Source: Methanomicrobium sp. (lineage in GTDB: Archaea > Halobacteriota > Methanomicrobia > Methanomicrobiales > Methanomicrobiaceae). Taken from it: a stretch of DNA of 10,694 nucleotides. Both the position numbers and the translations under genes were made by a program. Location: NCBI GenBank assembly GCA_017553245.1, contig JAFZMT010000101.1, forward strand, positions 1-10,694, given 5' to 3'. Numbering within the stretch: position 1 is the first letter of the stretch; every line of letters starts with the position of its first letter. The notes under the pieces were generated by a model. The model searched no databases and was not told the DNA's origin. It saw nothing but the letters and a program-made list of their open reading frames with translations. Shown here in pieces: positions 5,295-10,694 of the stretch.

Positions 5295-5609
5295 ATGACG
5301 GATAACGAAGAAGGACATTTCGTAAACGGCGCCTGGGTATCGAAATCCGAAGAGGAAGCAAAAGAAGGCTCGTGGAAATCAAACTGCAAAGAACCCGATT
5401 TCGATAAGATAGTCTCGGATGCGACGGCATCCCTCAAGGCTACGGTAGACAACCTCGTGAGCACGGGCAACGAACTGCTCAACTCGGAGGAGAAGCGTGC
5501 CGAACTTGAGTCAAAGGCAATCGCCGCCGGACACAGCATCCTTAAGTCATTCGAGAGCGTCGTAAAGGATGCGCAGAAGAAACTCGAAGATCTGGAAAAG
5601 AAAAAATAA
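5295..5609 (+). CDS. Small charged helical protein, unknown function
   Basis: This encodes 104 residues with no signal peptide or membrane segment. The N-terminal 30 residues are polar and contain GHFVNGAWVS (7-16). From about residue 36 to the end the sequence is almost entirely helix-forming, with Lys/Glu/Ala heptad-like spacing (IVSDATASLKATVDNLVS, then SEEKRAELESKAIAAG, then VVKDAQKKLEDLEKKK). This suggests an amphipathic or coiled-coil bundle and a soluble, perhaps oligomeric, protein. A single Cys is at 31. I recognise no family. It follows the DUF5658-like gene by 30 nt and ends before a hairpin terminator. Codon use looks like that of its neighbours, so it is likely a real gene. Confidence 0.78.
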   Translation: MTDNEEGHFVNGAWVSKSEEEAKEGSWKSNCKEPDFDKIVSDATASLKATVDNLVSTGNELLNSEEKRAELESKAIAAGHSILKSFESVVKDAQKKLEDLEKKK

Positions 5610-5626
5610 ATTTTTTGAGGATTCAC

Positions 5627-5650
5627 ATAAGCTCAGATTGAGCTTATTTT
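5627..5650 (+). terminator. Hairpin terminator of the 4884-5609 gene pair
   Basis: ATAAGCTCA (5627-5635) and TGAGCTTAT (5639-5647) form a perfect 9-bp stem with loop GAT, followed by TTTT (5647-5650) and further T tracts at 5662-5667 and 5672-5676. It lies 18 nt after the stop codon. Confidence 0.75.
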
Positions 5651-5667
5651 GTTATCAGCCGTTTTTT

Positions 5668-5734
5668 GCACTTTTTGCATTTCATTGATATTGTATTTTA
5701 TCCGGTTTACACATCTTTATTCGGCACTTTTTGC
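5668..5734. repeat. Direct repeat GCACTTTTTGC
   Basis: The 11-mer GCACTTTTTGC occurs at 5668-5678 and 5724-5734, within the convergent gap between the 5609 and 5744 stop codons. The T tracts may act as back-up terminators for the plus strand. Confidence 0.45.
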
Positions 5735-5743
5735 CTTATGGCG

Positions 5744-6082
5744 TTATTTTCCCGCAATTCTTCCCGTGGACATAAGAGTGTTCGTCTTCATGTCATAGAC
5801 CGAGTAATCAAGGTGTTCGCCGGGCTTAAGCACGAAGTCGCCCCAGCCGGTTTTGTCGTCATATTCCGAGAGAAGCTTGAATCTGCCGCCGAGGACAATT
5901 ACCCCGTCATCCGAGTAGCATTTAAAGCGTGACGTGTCGCTGCCCGAGAGCATGATATTCTGCATGGGTCTCTCGCTTATACTAAGACTTATGCCTATTC
6001 TGTCCAGATTGAAGGGTTCGCCGTAGACGTTGTCGAAGATAATGTCGTAATCCTTTATCTCCGTTGCCGTAACCGTGCCCAA
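5744..6082 (-). CDS. Pilin-like C-terminal fragment or small protein, start uncertain
   Basis: The frame is open from within the end of hppA to the stop at 5744. It has no ATG or GTG in its first 70 codons, only TTG codons; TTG at 6082 (112 residues) is the best placed, just after a TATA-like T7AAA at 6119-6110. The longest version, from TTG at 6187, would overlap hppA by 38 nt. The readable part, starting IIFDNVYGEPFNLDRIGISL and ending WGDFVLKPGEHLDYSVYDMK then TLMSTGRI, resembles the beta-rich C-terminal half of archaeal type IV pilin-like (DUF1628-type) proteins. The N-terminal prepilin cleavage site and hydrophobic helix are absent. It may therefore be a decayed pilin gene. The frame is uninterrupted, so a functional small protein is not excluded. 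Confidence 0.5.
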   Translation of the reverse strand: MGTVTATEIKDYDIIFDNVYGEPFNLDRIGISLSISERPMQNIMLSGSDTSRFKCYSDDGVIVLGGRFKLLSEYDDKTGWGDFVLKPGEHLDYSVYDMKTNTLMSTGRIAGK

Positions 6083-6112
6083 AATACGCTGAATAAGTTC
6101 TTTGAAAAGTTT

Positions 6113-6119
6113 AAAAAAA
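6113..6119 (-). terminator. T7 tract after hppA
   Basis: On the minus strand a T7 tract lies about 30 nt after the hppA stop codon and is likely its U-run terminator. Extended by AAAC, it could equally serve as a TATA element for the 5744-6082 frame. Confidence 0.4.
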
Positions 6120-6149
6120 GATATTTGATTTGTTTCGATTTTGTTTCGC

Positions 6150-8189
6150 TCAGATAAGGAAGAGCGGTGCAAACACAACAGCCACAATGCTCATGAGCTT
6201 TAAGAGGATGTTGAGTGCAGGTCCCGATGTATCCTTGAACGGATCACCGACAGTATCACCGGTGACTGCCGCCTTGTGAGCATCCGAGCCCTTTCCGCCG
6301 TACTTTCCGAGTTCAACGTATTTCTTTGCATTGTCCCATGCGCCGCCGGCGTTTGCCATCGTGATTGCAAGCATGAAACCGGAGACGAGCGAACCCGCAA
6401 GAAGTCCTCCGAGTGCGCCCTTACCGAGAACAAGACCGATGATAATCGGAGCCGCGATTGCAAGGACACCCGGTGCAATCATTTCTTTAAGTGCGGAGTG
6501 TGTCGAGATTGCAATACATGTATCGTATTCCGGCTCGGCGGTTCCTTCCATAAGACCCTTGATCTCCTTGAACTGTCTGCGCACCTCGATAACAATCTGG
6601 TGTGCCGCACGTCCCACAGCCATCATGGTCATGGACGAGAACAGGAACGGAAGCATTGCGCCGATTAAGAGACCGATGAAGACATTCGAGTTCATTACAT
6701 CGATGAAGTCCAGTCCGACGGCGATACCGTATGACGAGAAGAGTGCAAGTGCGGTAAGTGCCGCTGAACCGATAGCAAATCCTTTACCCATAGCCGCGGT
6801 TGTGTTTCCGACGGCATCGAGTGTATCGGTGATCTCTCTGACCTCTTTCTTCTGGTGGCTCATCTCGGCGATACCGCCGGCGTTATCCGCAACCGGACCG
6901 TATGCATCGACTGCGAGTGAGATACCCAGTGTCGCAAGCATACCGACAGCCGCGATTGCGATACCGTAGAGACCGGCAAGCTGGTAAGCAATGTAGATTG
7001 CGGCGCCGATGATTAAGACCGACCAGACGGTCGATTCCATACCCTTTGCGAAACCTGTGATGATGTTGGTCGCCGAACCCGTCGTACAGGACTCGGCGAT
7101 TGCAAGGGTCGGTTTTCTCTCGTAGGATGTGTAGTATTCCGTAATCTGACCGATTAAGAATCCGGCGACAAGACCGGCGACGGTTGCCGCGAATGCTCCG
7201 ATACCGTAGGGACCCAGAAGGTTTCTGGTAACGAAGAATGAAGCGATGATGACGATTACGAGTCCTACAATCAGACCGCGGTTGAATGCCGCATGGATAG
7301 CCGATGATTCCGTCTTGTTGGTGCGGACAAAGAATGAACCGATAACCGAGGCGATGATACCGATAGCCGCGATGACTAACGGAACGAGAACTGCGTTGAT
7401 TACGGGTATCTCGGGGAATGCGACCGCTGCCGTGAGTGCCGCAAGAAGCATTGTCGCGATGATTGAACCGACGTATGACTCATAGAGGTCGGCACCCATA
7501 CCTGCGATATCTCCGACGTTGTCGCCTACGTTATCGGCGATAACTGCGGGGTTTCTCGGGTCATCTTCGGGGATACCCGCTTCGACCTTACCGACAAGGT
7601 CTGCTCCGACATCCGCCGCTTTGGTAAAGATACCGCCGCCGACACGTGCGAATAGTGCGATTGAGGAAGCACCGAGCGAGAATCCGGTAAGGACGTTTAC
7701 CGTGGTTGCGAAGTCGCCTGCGCCGGCAAAGTTAGATACGACGATGAAGGCGATTGAGAGACCGAGAAGTCCGAGACCCACGACGCTCATACCCATTACG
7801 AGACCGCTTGAGAACGAGACCTTGAATGCCGCGGCAATTCCGCGTATTGCGGCGGTTGCCGTGCGTCCGTTCGCATTTGTTGCAGTGAACATTCCGATGT
7901 AACCTGCCGTTGCCGAAAGGAGAGCGCCGAGGACGAAACAGCCCGCGGTTAAAGCTCCGTTTGGCAGGACAAGTGCAATAATAATTGCAAGTACCACGAC
8001 GAAGACGGCGATTGCACGGTACTGTTTGTTAAGGTAGACCATTGCGCCGCCGTGGATTGCCGCGGTAATCTTTTTGACGACCTCATCGCCCTCGTCTTCT
8101 TTCTTGATGCTTATGAGCGAGAATGCCGCAAAAAGCAGACCGACGAGTGCACATGCAGGTGCGAGATAGATTAACATATCCATAATCAT
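6150..8189 (-). CDS. hppA: Membrane-bound ion-pumping pyrophosphatase, K+-dependent, Na+-type
   Basis: This integral membrane enzyme hydrolyses cytosolic pyrophosphate and pumps ions outward. At 679 residues with about 16 hydrophobic helices it is full length. The substrate loop [13 protein letters not shown] (191-203) and [16 protein letters not shown] (217-232) carry the Mg-PPi ligands. Other conserved blocks are [16 protein letters not shown] (428-443) and [18 protein letters not shown] (643-660). [10 protein letters not shown] (461-470) has Ala465 and Gly468, the residues of K+-dependent enzymes; K+-independent ones have Lys and Thr there. In DLYESYVGS the Glu (237) sits at the position used by Na+ pumps, not four residues later as in plant H+ pumps. 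A Na+ (or Na+/H+) pump is predicted, like the characterised Methanosarcina mazei enzyme. ATG 8183, two codons downstream, is an alternative start. It is a single-gene unit. Confidence 0.96.
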   Translation of the reverse strand: MIMDMLIYLAPACALVGLLFAAFSLISIKKEDEGDEVVKKITAAIHGGAMVYLNKQYRAIAVFVVVLAIIIALVLPNGALTAGCFVLGALLSATAGYIGMFTATNANGRTATAAIRGIAAAFKVSFSSGLVMGMSVVGLGLLGLSIAFIVVSNFAGAGDFATTVNVLTGFSLGASSIALFARVGGGIFTKAADVGADLVGKVEAGIPEDDPRNPAVIADNVGDNVGDIAGMGADLYESYVGSIIATMLLAALTAAVAFPEIPVINAVLVPLVIAAIGIIASVIGSFFVRTNKTESSAIHAAFNRGLIVGLVIVIIASFFVTRNLLGPYGIGAFAATVAGLVAGFLIGQITEYYTSYERKPTLAIAESCTTGSATNIITGFAKGMESTVWSVLIIGAAIYIAYQLAGLYGIAIAAVGMLATLGISLAVDAYGPVADNAGGIAEMSHQKKEVREITDTLDAVGNTTAAMGKGFAIGSAALTALALFSSYGIAVGLDFIDVMNSNVFIGLLIGAMLPFLFSSMTMMAVGRAAHQIVIEVRRQFKEIKGLMEGTAEPEYDTCIAISTHSALKEMIAPGVLAIAAPIIIGLVLGKGALGGLLAGSLVSGFMLAITMANAGGAWDNAKKYVELGKYGGKGSDAHKAAVTGDTVGDPFKDTSGPALNILLKLMSIVAVVFAPLFLI

Positions 8190-8216
8190 TCAACCATCCC
8201 TTTGCCGTTTTCAGCC

Positions 8217-8257
8217 TTTTAATAAAAGTATGTGAACGGGCAAAGTTACAATTTGCC
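8217..8257 (-). promoter_or_regulatory. hppA promoter with upstream inverted repeat
   Basis: On the minus strand the TATA element TTTTATTAAAA (8227-8217) lies about 33 nt before the ATG at 8189, predicting a very short leader that contains a GGGATGG purine run. Immediately upstream, GGCAAA (8239-8244) and TTTGCC (8252-8257) form an inverted repeat with a 7-nt spacer, a position suited to an activator or an extended BRE-proximal site. Confidence 0.5.
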
Positions 8258-8278
8258 TATTAGTTTTGTCTTATGTGG

Positions 8279-8297
8279 TAAAAAGAGTATCTTTTTA
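8279..8297 (-). terminator. Hairpin terminator downstream of the META-domain gene
   Basis: TAAAAAGA (8279-8286) and TCTTTTTA (8290-8297) form a perfect 8-bp stem with a 3-nt loop, giving a T5 tract on either strand. It lies about 130 nt after the META-domain stop codon and before the hppA promoter. Confidence 0.5.
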
Positions 8298-8340
8298 AAT
8301 GGGCAGCATCTTTTTTCCGCCGCACCTTTAAGCGCCGTTT

Positions 8341-8363
8341 CGCAGTGCACCCAAATCACTGCG
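8341..8363. repeat. Inverted repeat CGCAGTG/CACTGCG
   Basis: CGCAGTG (8341-8347) and CACTGCG (8357-8363) form a 7-bp stem with a 9-nt loop in the 240-nt gap between hppA and the META-domain gene. The rest of this gap shows no coding frame. It probably belongs to the 3' end of the META-domain transcript. Confidence 0.45.
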
Positions 8364-8429
8364 CGCCGGTGTCGTGCGCATTATGAGGGGGATGCGGATG
8401 CGGGCGAAAGCGGGACCTGCGGCACCCGA

Positions 8430-8981
8430 TTATGCCGCCGTCTCCTTAAAAACGAGCAGCACTTTGCCGCTGTCGTCAAAGAGTTCGAGTATGTCGCCCG
8501 TTATTTTGTAGGATGCGACCTTAACCAGTGCCGCTTTGTATGCCGCTTCGGTAGGGCTTGAGAGATCGCAATACATCAATGTGGACATGAAGCTCTCCTG
8601 ATTTACGGAGAGTTTATTGCCGTCTGTCGTGTAGCCTGCGCCGTATCCGTTGCACCCGCCGTTGCCGCCGAGAGTCTTCTCATCGAATTTGAGTGTCACG
8701 GTAACGCCTTTCGGGACGGGTTTCAGACCGCTTTCACCGGCAATCGATTCGAGAACCCATTGGGTGCCGACCAAATCCGTTTTACCTGCGCCGTTATCCG
8801 CGACGGGTGCATTTCCCGCGTTACCTGTGTTATCCGTGTTTCCTGCGTTACCCGCATTTCCCGCATTACCCGCACTGTCCGCATTGGCGTTTCCGATGCA
8901 GCCGACGGTGATTGCGACCGCGAAAACGACAATAACGGCGCATGCAAGCGTGATTACCTTAAATGTATTTTTGTCAGTCAT
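8430..8981 (-). CDS. META-domain (HslJ-like) lipoprotein
   Basis: This encodes 183 residues from the ATG at 8981. A longer frame from 9071 exists, but its first 30 codons contain the TATA box, and the 8981 start has an AGTGA ribosome site. Residues 5-27 form a hydrophobic signal segment ending in the lipobox TVGC, with Cys28 the likely lipid-modified residue, as in other archaeal lipoproteins. Residues 31-67 are a low-complexity linker with repeated AGN. Residues 70-182 form a META domain: VGTQWVLESI (71-80), LKFDEKTLGGNGGCNGYGAGY (97-117, with the diagnostic GGCNGY), FMSTLMYCD (131-139), then EAAYKAALVKVASYKI and a closing LLVF strand. Bacterial HslJ has been linked to novobiocin resistance and heat shock; the role in archaea is unknown. 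The protein should sit outside the membrane. Confidence 0.9.
   Translation of the reverse strand: MTDKNTFKVITLACAVIVVFAVAITVGCIGNANADSAGNAGNAGNAGNTDNTGNAGNAPVADNGAGKTDLVGTQWVLESIAGESGLKPVPKGVTVTLKFDEKTLGGNGGCNGYGAGYTTDGNKLSVNQESFMSTLMYCDLSSPTEAAYKAALVKVASYKITGDILELFDDSGKVLLVFKETAA
8812..8883 (-). repeat. Eight imperfect 9-bp repeats coding the AGN linker
   Basis: Eight tandem nonamers of the form TTACCCGCA (plus strand), with variants such as TTTCCCGCA, TTACCTGTG and TTATCCGTG, run through 8812-8883. Each codes for (A/T/S/D)-G/D-N triplets in the lipoprotein linker. The 9-bp period keeps the frame, so gain or loss of units would only change linker length. Confidence 0.8.
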
Positions 8982-9010
8982 GTCTTCACTGCATACAGTT
9001 TCGTCATCAA

Positions 9011-9020
9011 AGTATATATC
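9011..9020 (-). promoter_or_regulatory. TATA box of the META-domain gene
   Basis: GATATATACT on the minus strand is centred about 34 nt before the ATG at 8981 and predicts initiation near 8988. It favours that ATG over the upstream one at 9071. Confidence 0.6.
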
Positions 9021-9083
9021 AAAATCTTTGACTTCGAAAAAATTGGAAGTTAATGCGTGGTTTATTTTCAAAAATATGGTTGT

Positions 9084-9132
9084 AAAACAATTTAATGTTT
9101 TGAGCCGGCTATGTCCTGCGGCATCATGCCGC
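9084..9132 (-). terminator. Candidate terminator region after polB
   Basis: After the polB stop at 9180 the minus strand shows the palindrome GCGGCATGATGCCGC (9132-9118), then an AT-rich inverted repeat AAAACA/TGTTTT (9084-9089 with 9096-9101). GTCATGC occurs twice on the plus strand (9143-9149 and 9153-9159). The region between 9072 and 9179 has no coding frame. Its terminator function is inferred from position. Confidence 0.35.
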
Positions 9133-9179
9133 GTCAGGCTGTGTCATGCGTCGTCATGCCTGTCACGGGTCATATTTCG

Positions 9180-10694
9180 TCATAAATCGACGAGGACGGG
9201 ATTTTCGCCGCTGAAGTCATAGAGCTGGCATGAAAGCGTCTCCAGATTAATCATGAACGCACGTGCCGGATTAGGATTGATATTCATCTGTTTCTGGAAA
9301 GATGTCTGCGACTGCCACGTTCCCGCATTTATGCAGGTAACGCCGTTGTACTTCTTATACCCCGTAATATGCACATGCCCCGTATGCAGAATCTCGGGGA
9401 TGGGGTCAATGACGAGTTTGTCCTCTTTTGCGGGGAAGATGGGCGTTCTCTCGCCGTATGTGCAGGCGAGAAGGCGGCGTTTGAGCATCTCGGTCATCAT
9501 GTTCTGAGGCTCGTTGTAGCTTGCGCCCGGAATCATCGCAATCAGGTCATCGTAACTTCTGCCGTGATACATAAGCACCCTTACGCCGTGTATGCTCACA
9601 AGCGCGGGATTCTCGACAAGGGTGACGTTCGGCGGAAAATGCTTCGTAAATACCTCGGTCAGCGCCGGCTGCGGCTCCGAACCGCGTATTGCGTCGTGGT
9701 TGCCGGGCGAAACTATTATGCGCATGTCGCGGGGCAGTTTCTGAAGCATCTCGGCGAAAACCTCATACTGCCTGTAAATATTGGGTATCGTCAGTTCCTT
9801 GTCCTGATCGGGGTAGATACCGATGCCGTCGACGACGTCGCCGGCGATAAGGAGGTATTTGGCGCCGCAGGTGGTCAGCCAGTCCGAGAATCTCTCCCAT
9901 TCGTCCTTCAGGAAGGTATTGCTGCCGACGTGCACATCCGAGATGAAAACGGCTTTTGCCGGCTCTTTGCTCCGAAACGGCGCATTCATCTGGGGAATGT
10001 CCGGTCTGAACATGGTGTCGGAGTAGATAATCGTGCCCTCATCAGAGAGCGTTCCCTTTATCATGACGACTTCGTCGGGGATGAGCCTTTCAGCCTCGGC
10101 GAAGAGTTCCTGACGCAGTCTGTCGCGTTCGGGGTCGCGATTCGGCGATGCCGCCTGAAGCTGCGGGTTCATGAAGAGGACGTTTATGGTATCGGTCGGG
10201 TCCTCGAGAACCGCGATTCTGTGTCCTTTAGATGTATTTCTGACCTCGGAGACCATTCCCACGATACAGACCTGCTGTTTTCTGTATCTCACGGTCTGAG
10301 TCAGTGCGGATATGGGCAGATAGTCGCCGCGTCCGCGCAGAATCTTTGCAAGTTTTGTATATCTGTTCCTGAAGTAGTATGCGAAATCGGAGTATTCGGC
10401 GCCGCTGACGAGTTCGGACGGAGAGCCCGCGAGAATTTCGACATCTTCGGGCAGCTCGAACCTTGAGTATTCCTTGGGGTAGGGGCTTTCTTCTCCGGCA
10501 TCCGCAGTTATCCCGCTGCCGCCTGCGCCTCTGACAGCTTCGACTCCGGCGCTTTCGCCGCCGGCGTTTTCCGCCGCCCCATCGACCCCCGCATCAGCCG
10601 GGCTTTCTTCCTGCGGCGGTGCATGCGGCAGCGGCGGCTCGTATCTCTCGTTTACATACCCGGGGATATGCCGCGGGAGCACAACGAGCGCATC
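9180..10694 (-). CDS. polB: DNA polymerase II (family D) small subunit DP1, N-terminus outside window
   Basis: The frame is open to the window edge; 504 residues are visible, and only the first part (probably a short helical N-terminal domain) is missing. DP1 is the exonuclease subunit of the archaeal replicative polymerase PolD and pairs with the large subunit DP2. Residues 24-70 form an Ala/Gly/Glu-rich linker with no expected fold. An OB-fold domain follows at about 131-232 (VCIVGMVSEVRN, IAVLEDPTDTINVLF, VVMIKGTL). The calcineurin-like phosphoesterase domain has all metal ligands: ISDVHVGS (Asp253, His255), AGDVVDGIG (Asp286), SPGNHD (Asn332, His333), MYHG (His377) and TGHVH (His440, His442). 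With the full Mre11-like set it should be an active 3'-5' exonuclease. The protein ends FSGENPVLVDL. The gene for DP2 is not in the window. Confidence 0.96.
   Translation of the reverse strand, partial: DALVVLPRHIPGYVNERYEPPLPHAPPQEESPADAGVDGAAENAGGESAGVEAVRGAGGSGITADAGEESPYPKEYSRFELPEDVEILAGSPSELVSGAEYSDFAYYFRNRYTKLAKILRGRGDYLPISALTQTVRYRKQQVCIVGMVSEVRNTSKGHRIAVLEDPTDTINVLFMNPQLQAASPNRDPERDRLRQELFAEAERLIPDEVVMIKGTLSDEGTIIYSDTMFRPDIPQMNAPFRSKEPAKAVFISDVHVGSNTFLKDEWERFSDWLTTCGAKYLLIAGDVVDGIGIYPDQDKELTIPNIYRQYEVFAEMLQKLPRDMRIIVSPGNHDAIRGSEPQPALTEVFTKHFPPNVTLVENPALVSIHGVRVLMYHGRSYDDLIAMIPGASYNEPQNMMTEMLKRRLLACTYGERTPIFPAKEDKLVIDPIPEILHTGHVHITGYKKYNGVTCINAGTWQSQTSFQKQMNINPNPARAFMINLETLSCQLYDFSGENPVLVDL

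Noticed and set aside
6331..6969. Plus-strand open frame opposite hppA
   Set aside because: Shadow of the conserved hppA coding frame; Ala/Ser/Pro/Ile-rich with no family features.
8190..8429. Possible gene between hppA and the META-domain gene
   Set aside because: No plausible frame with start and ribosome site; only terminator-like and inverted repeats are seen.
8812..8883. Tandem repeats considered as a CRISPR array
   Set aside because: Units are 9 bp, contiguous, without spacers, and in frame within a coding linker.
8982..9071. N-terminal extension of the META-domain lipoprotein
   Set aside because: It would place 30 acidic residues before the signal peptide and contains the TATA element at 9011-9020; the ATG at 8981 has its own ribosome site.
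8650..9222. Plus-strand open frame with PALPALPAFP-like repeats
   Set aside because: The repeats are the antisense reading of the AGN linker in the META-domain lipoprotein; the frame also crosses the intergenic region and into polB.
9369..10466. Long plus-strand open frame of 365 codons opposite polB
   Set aside because: It lies wholly antisense to the polB gene, which has complete catalytic motifs; the mirrored frame reflects GC-biased codon use and has no recognisable domain.

Overview
The window looks like a chromosomal piece of a methanogenic archaeon, most plausibly Methanomicrobiales (moderate GC, perhaps Methanocorpusculum-like). The main support is the small (DP1) subunit of the archaeal family D DNA polymerase. 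Archaeal lipoprotein and cell-surface proteins, tandem Yip1-domain membrane proteins, a Na+-type membrane pyrophosphatase, AT-rich TATA boxes about 27-30 nt before start codons, and T-run terminators all agree with this. The genus is inference; no rRNA or tRNA is present to confirm it.

Layout, left to right. (1) 1-2195, cell-surface block: a surface protein with a PGF-CTERM-like tail (minus strand, cut by the window edge), a four-helix membrane protein (minus), and a divergent secreted protein with a Ser/Thr/Pro/Ala stalk and C-terminal anchor (plus). (2) 2343-3164: a Dam/DpnM-type DNA adenine methyltransferase with no restriction partner in view and distinctly AT-rich. (3) 3318-4658: two paralogous Yip1-domain membrane proteins in tandem (minus), each with its own promoter, separated by a spacer rich in repeats. 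(4) 4884-5609: a small DUF5658-like membrane protein and a charged helical protein (plus), each preceded by a notable inverted repeat. (5) 5744-8189: a pilin-like C-terminal fragment and the 679-residue membrane pyrophosphatase hppA (minus). (6) 8430-8981: a META-domain lipoprotein with an AGN-repeat linker (minus). (7) 9180-10694: DNA polymerase D small subunit polB/DP1 (minus), missing its N-terminus at the window edge.

Most genes are single transcription units by their spacing and by promoter and terminator signals, so there is little evidence for one multi-gene system. The membrane pyrophosphatase would save the energy of biosynthetic pyrophosphate as an ion gradient, which fits methanogen Na+ bioenergetics. 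DP1 acts in genome replication. The rest is mainly envelope. I see no RNA gene, CRISPR array, insertion sequence or transposase. I found no convincing new multi-gene system. The best leads are the inverted repeats around the 4884-5609 pair, the repeat-rich spacer between the Yip1 paralogs, the AT-rich orphan methyltransferase, and the pilin-like remnant behind hppA.
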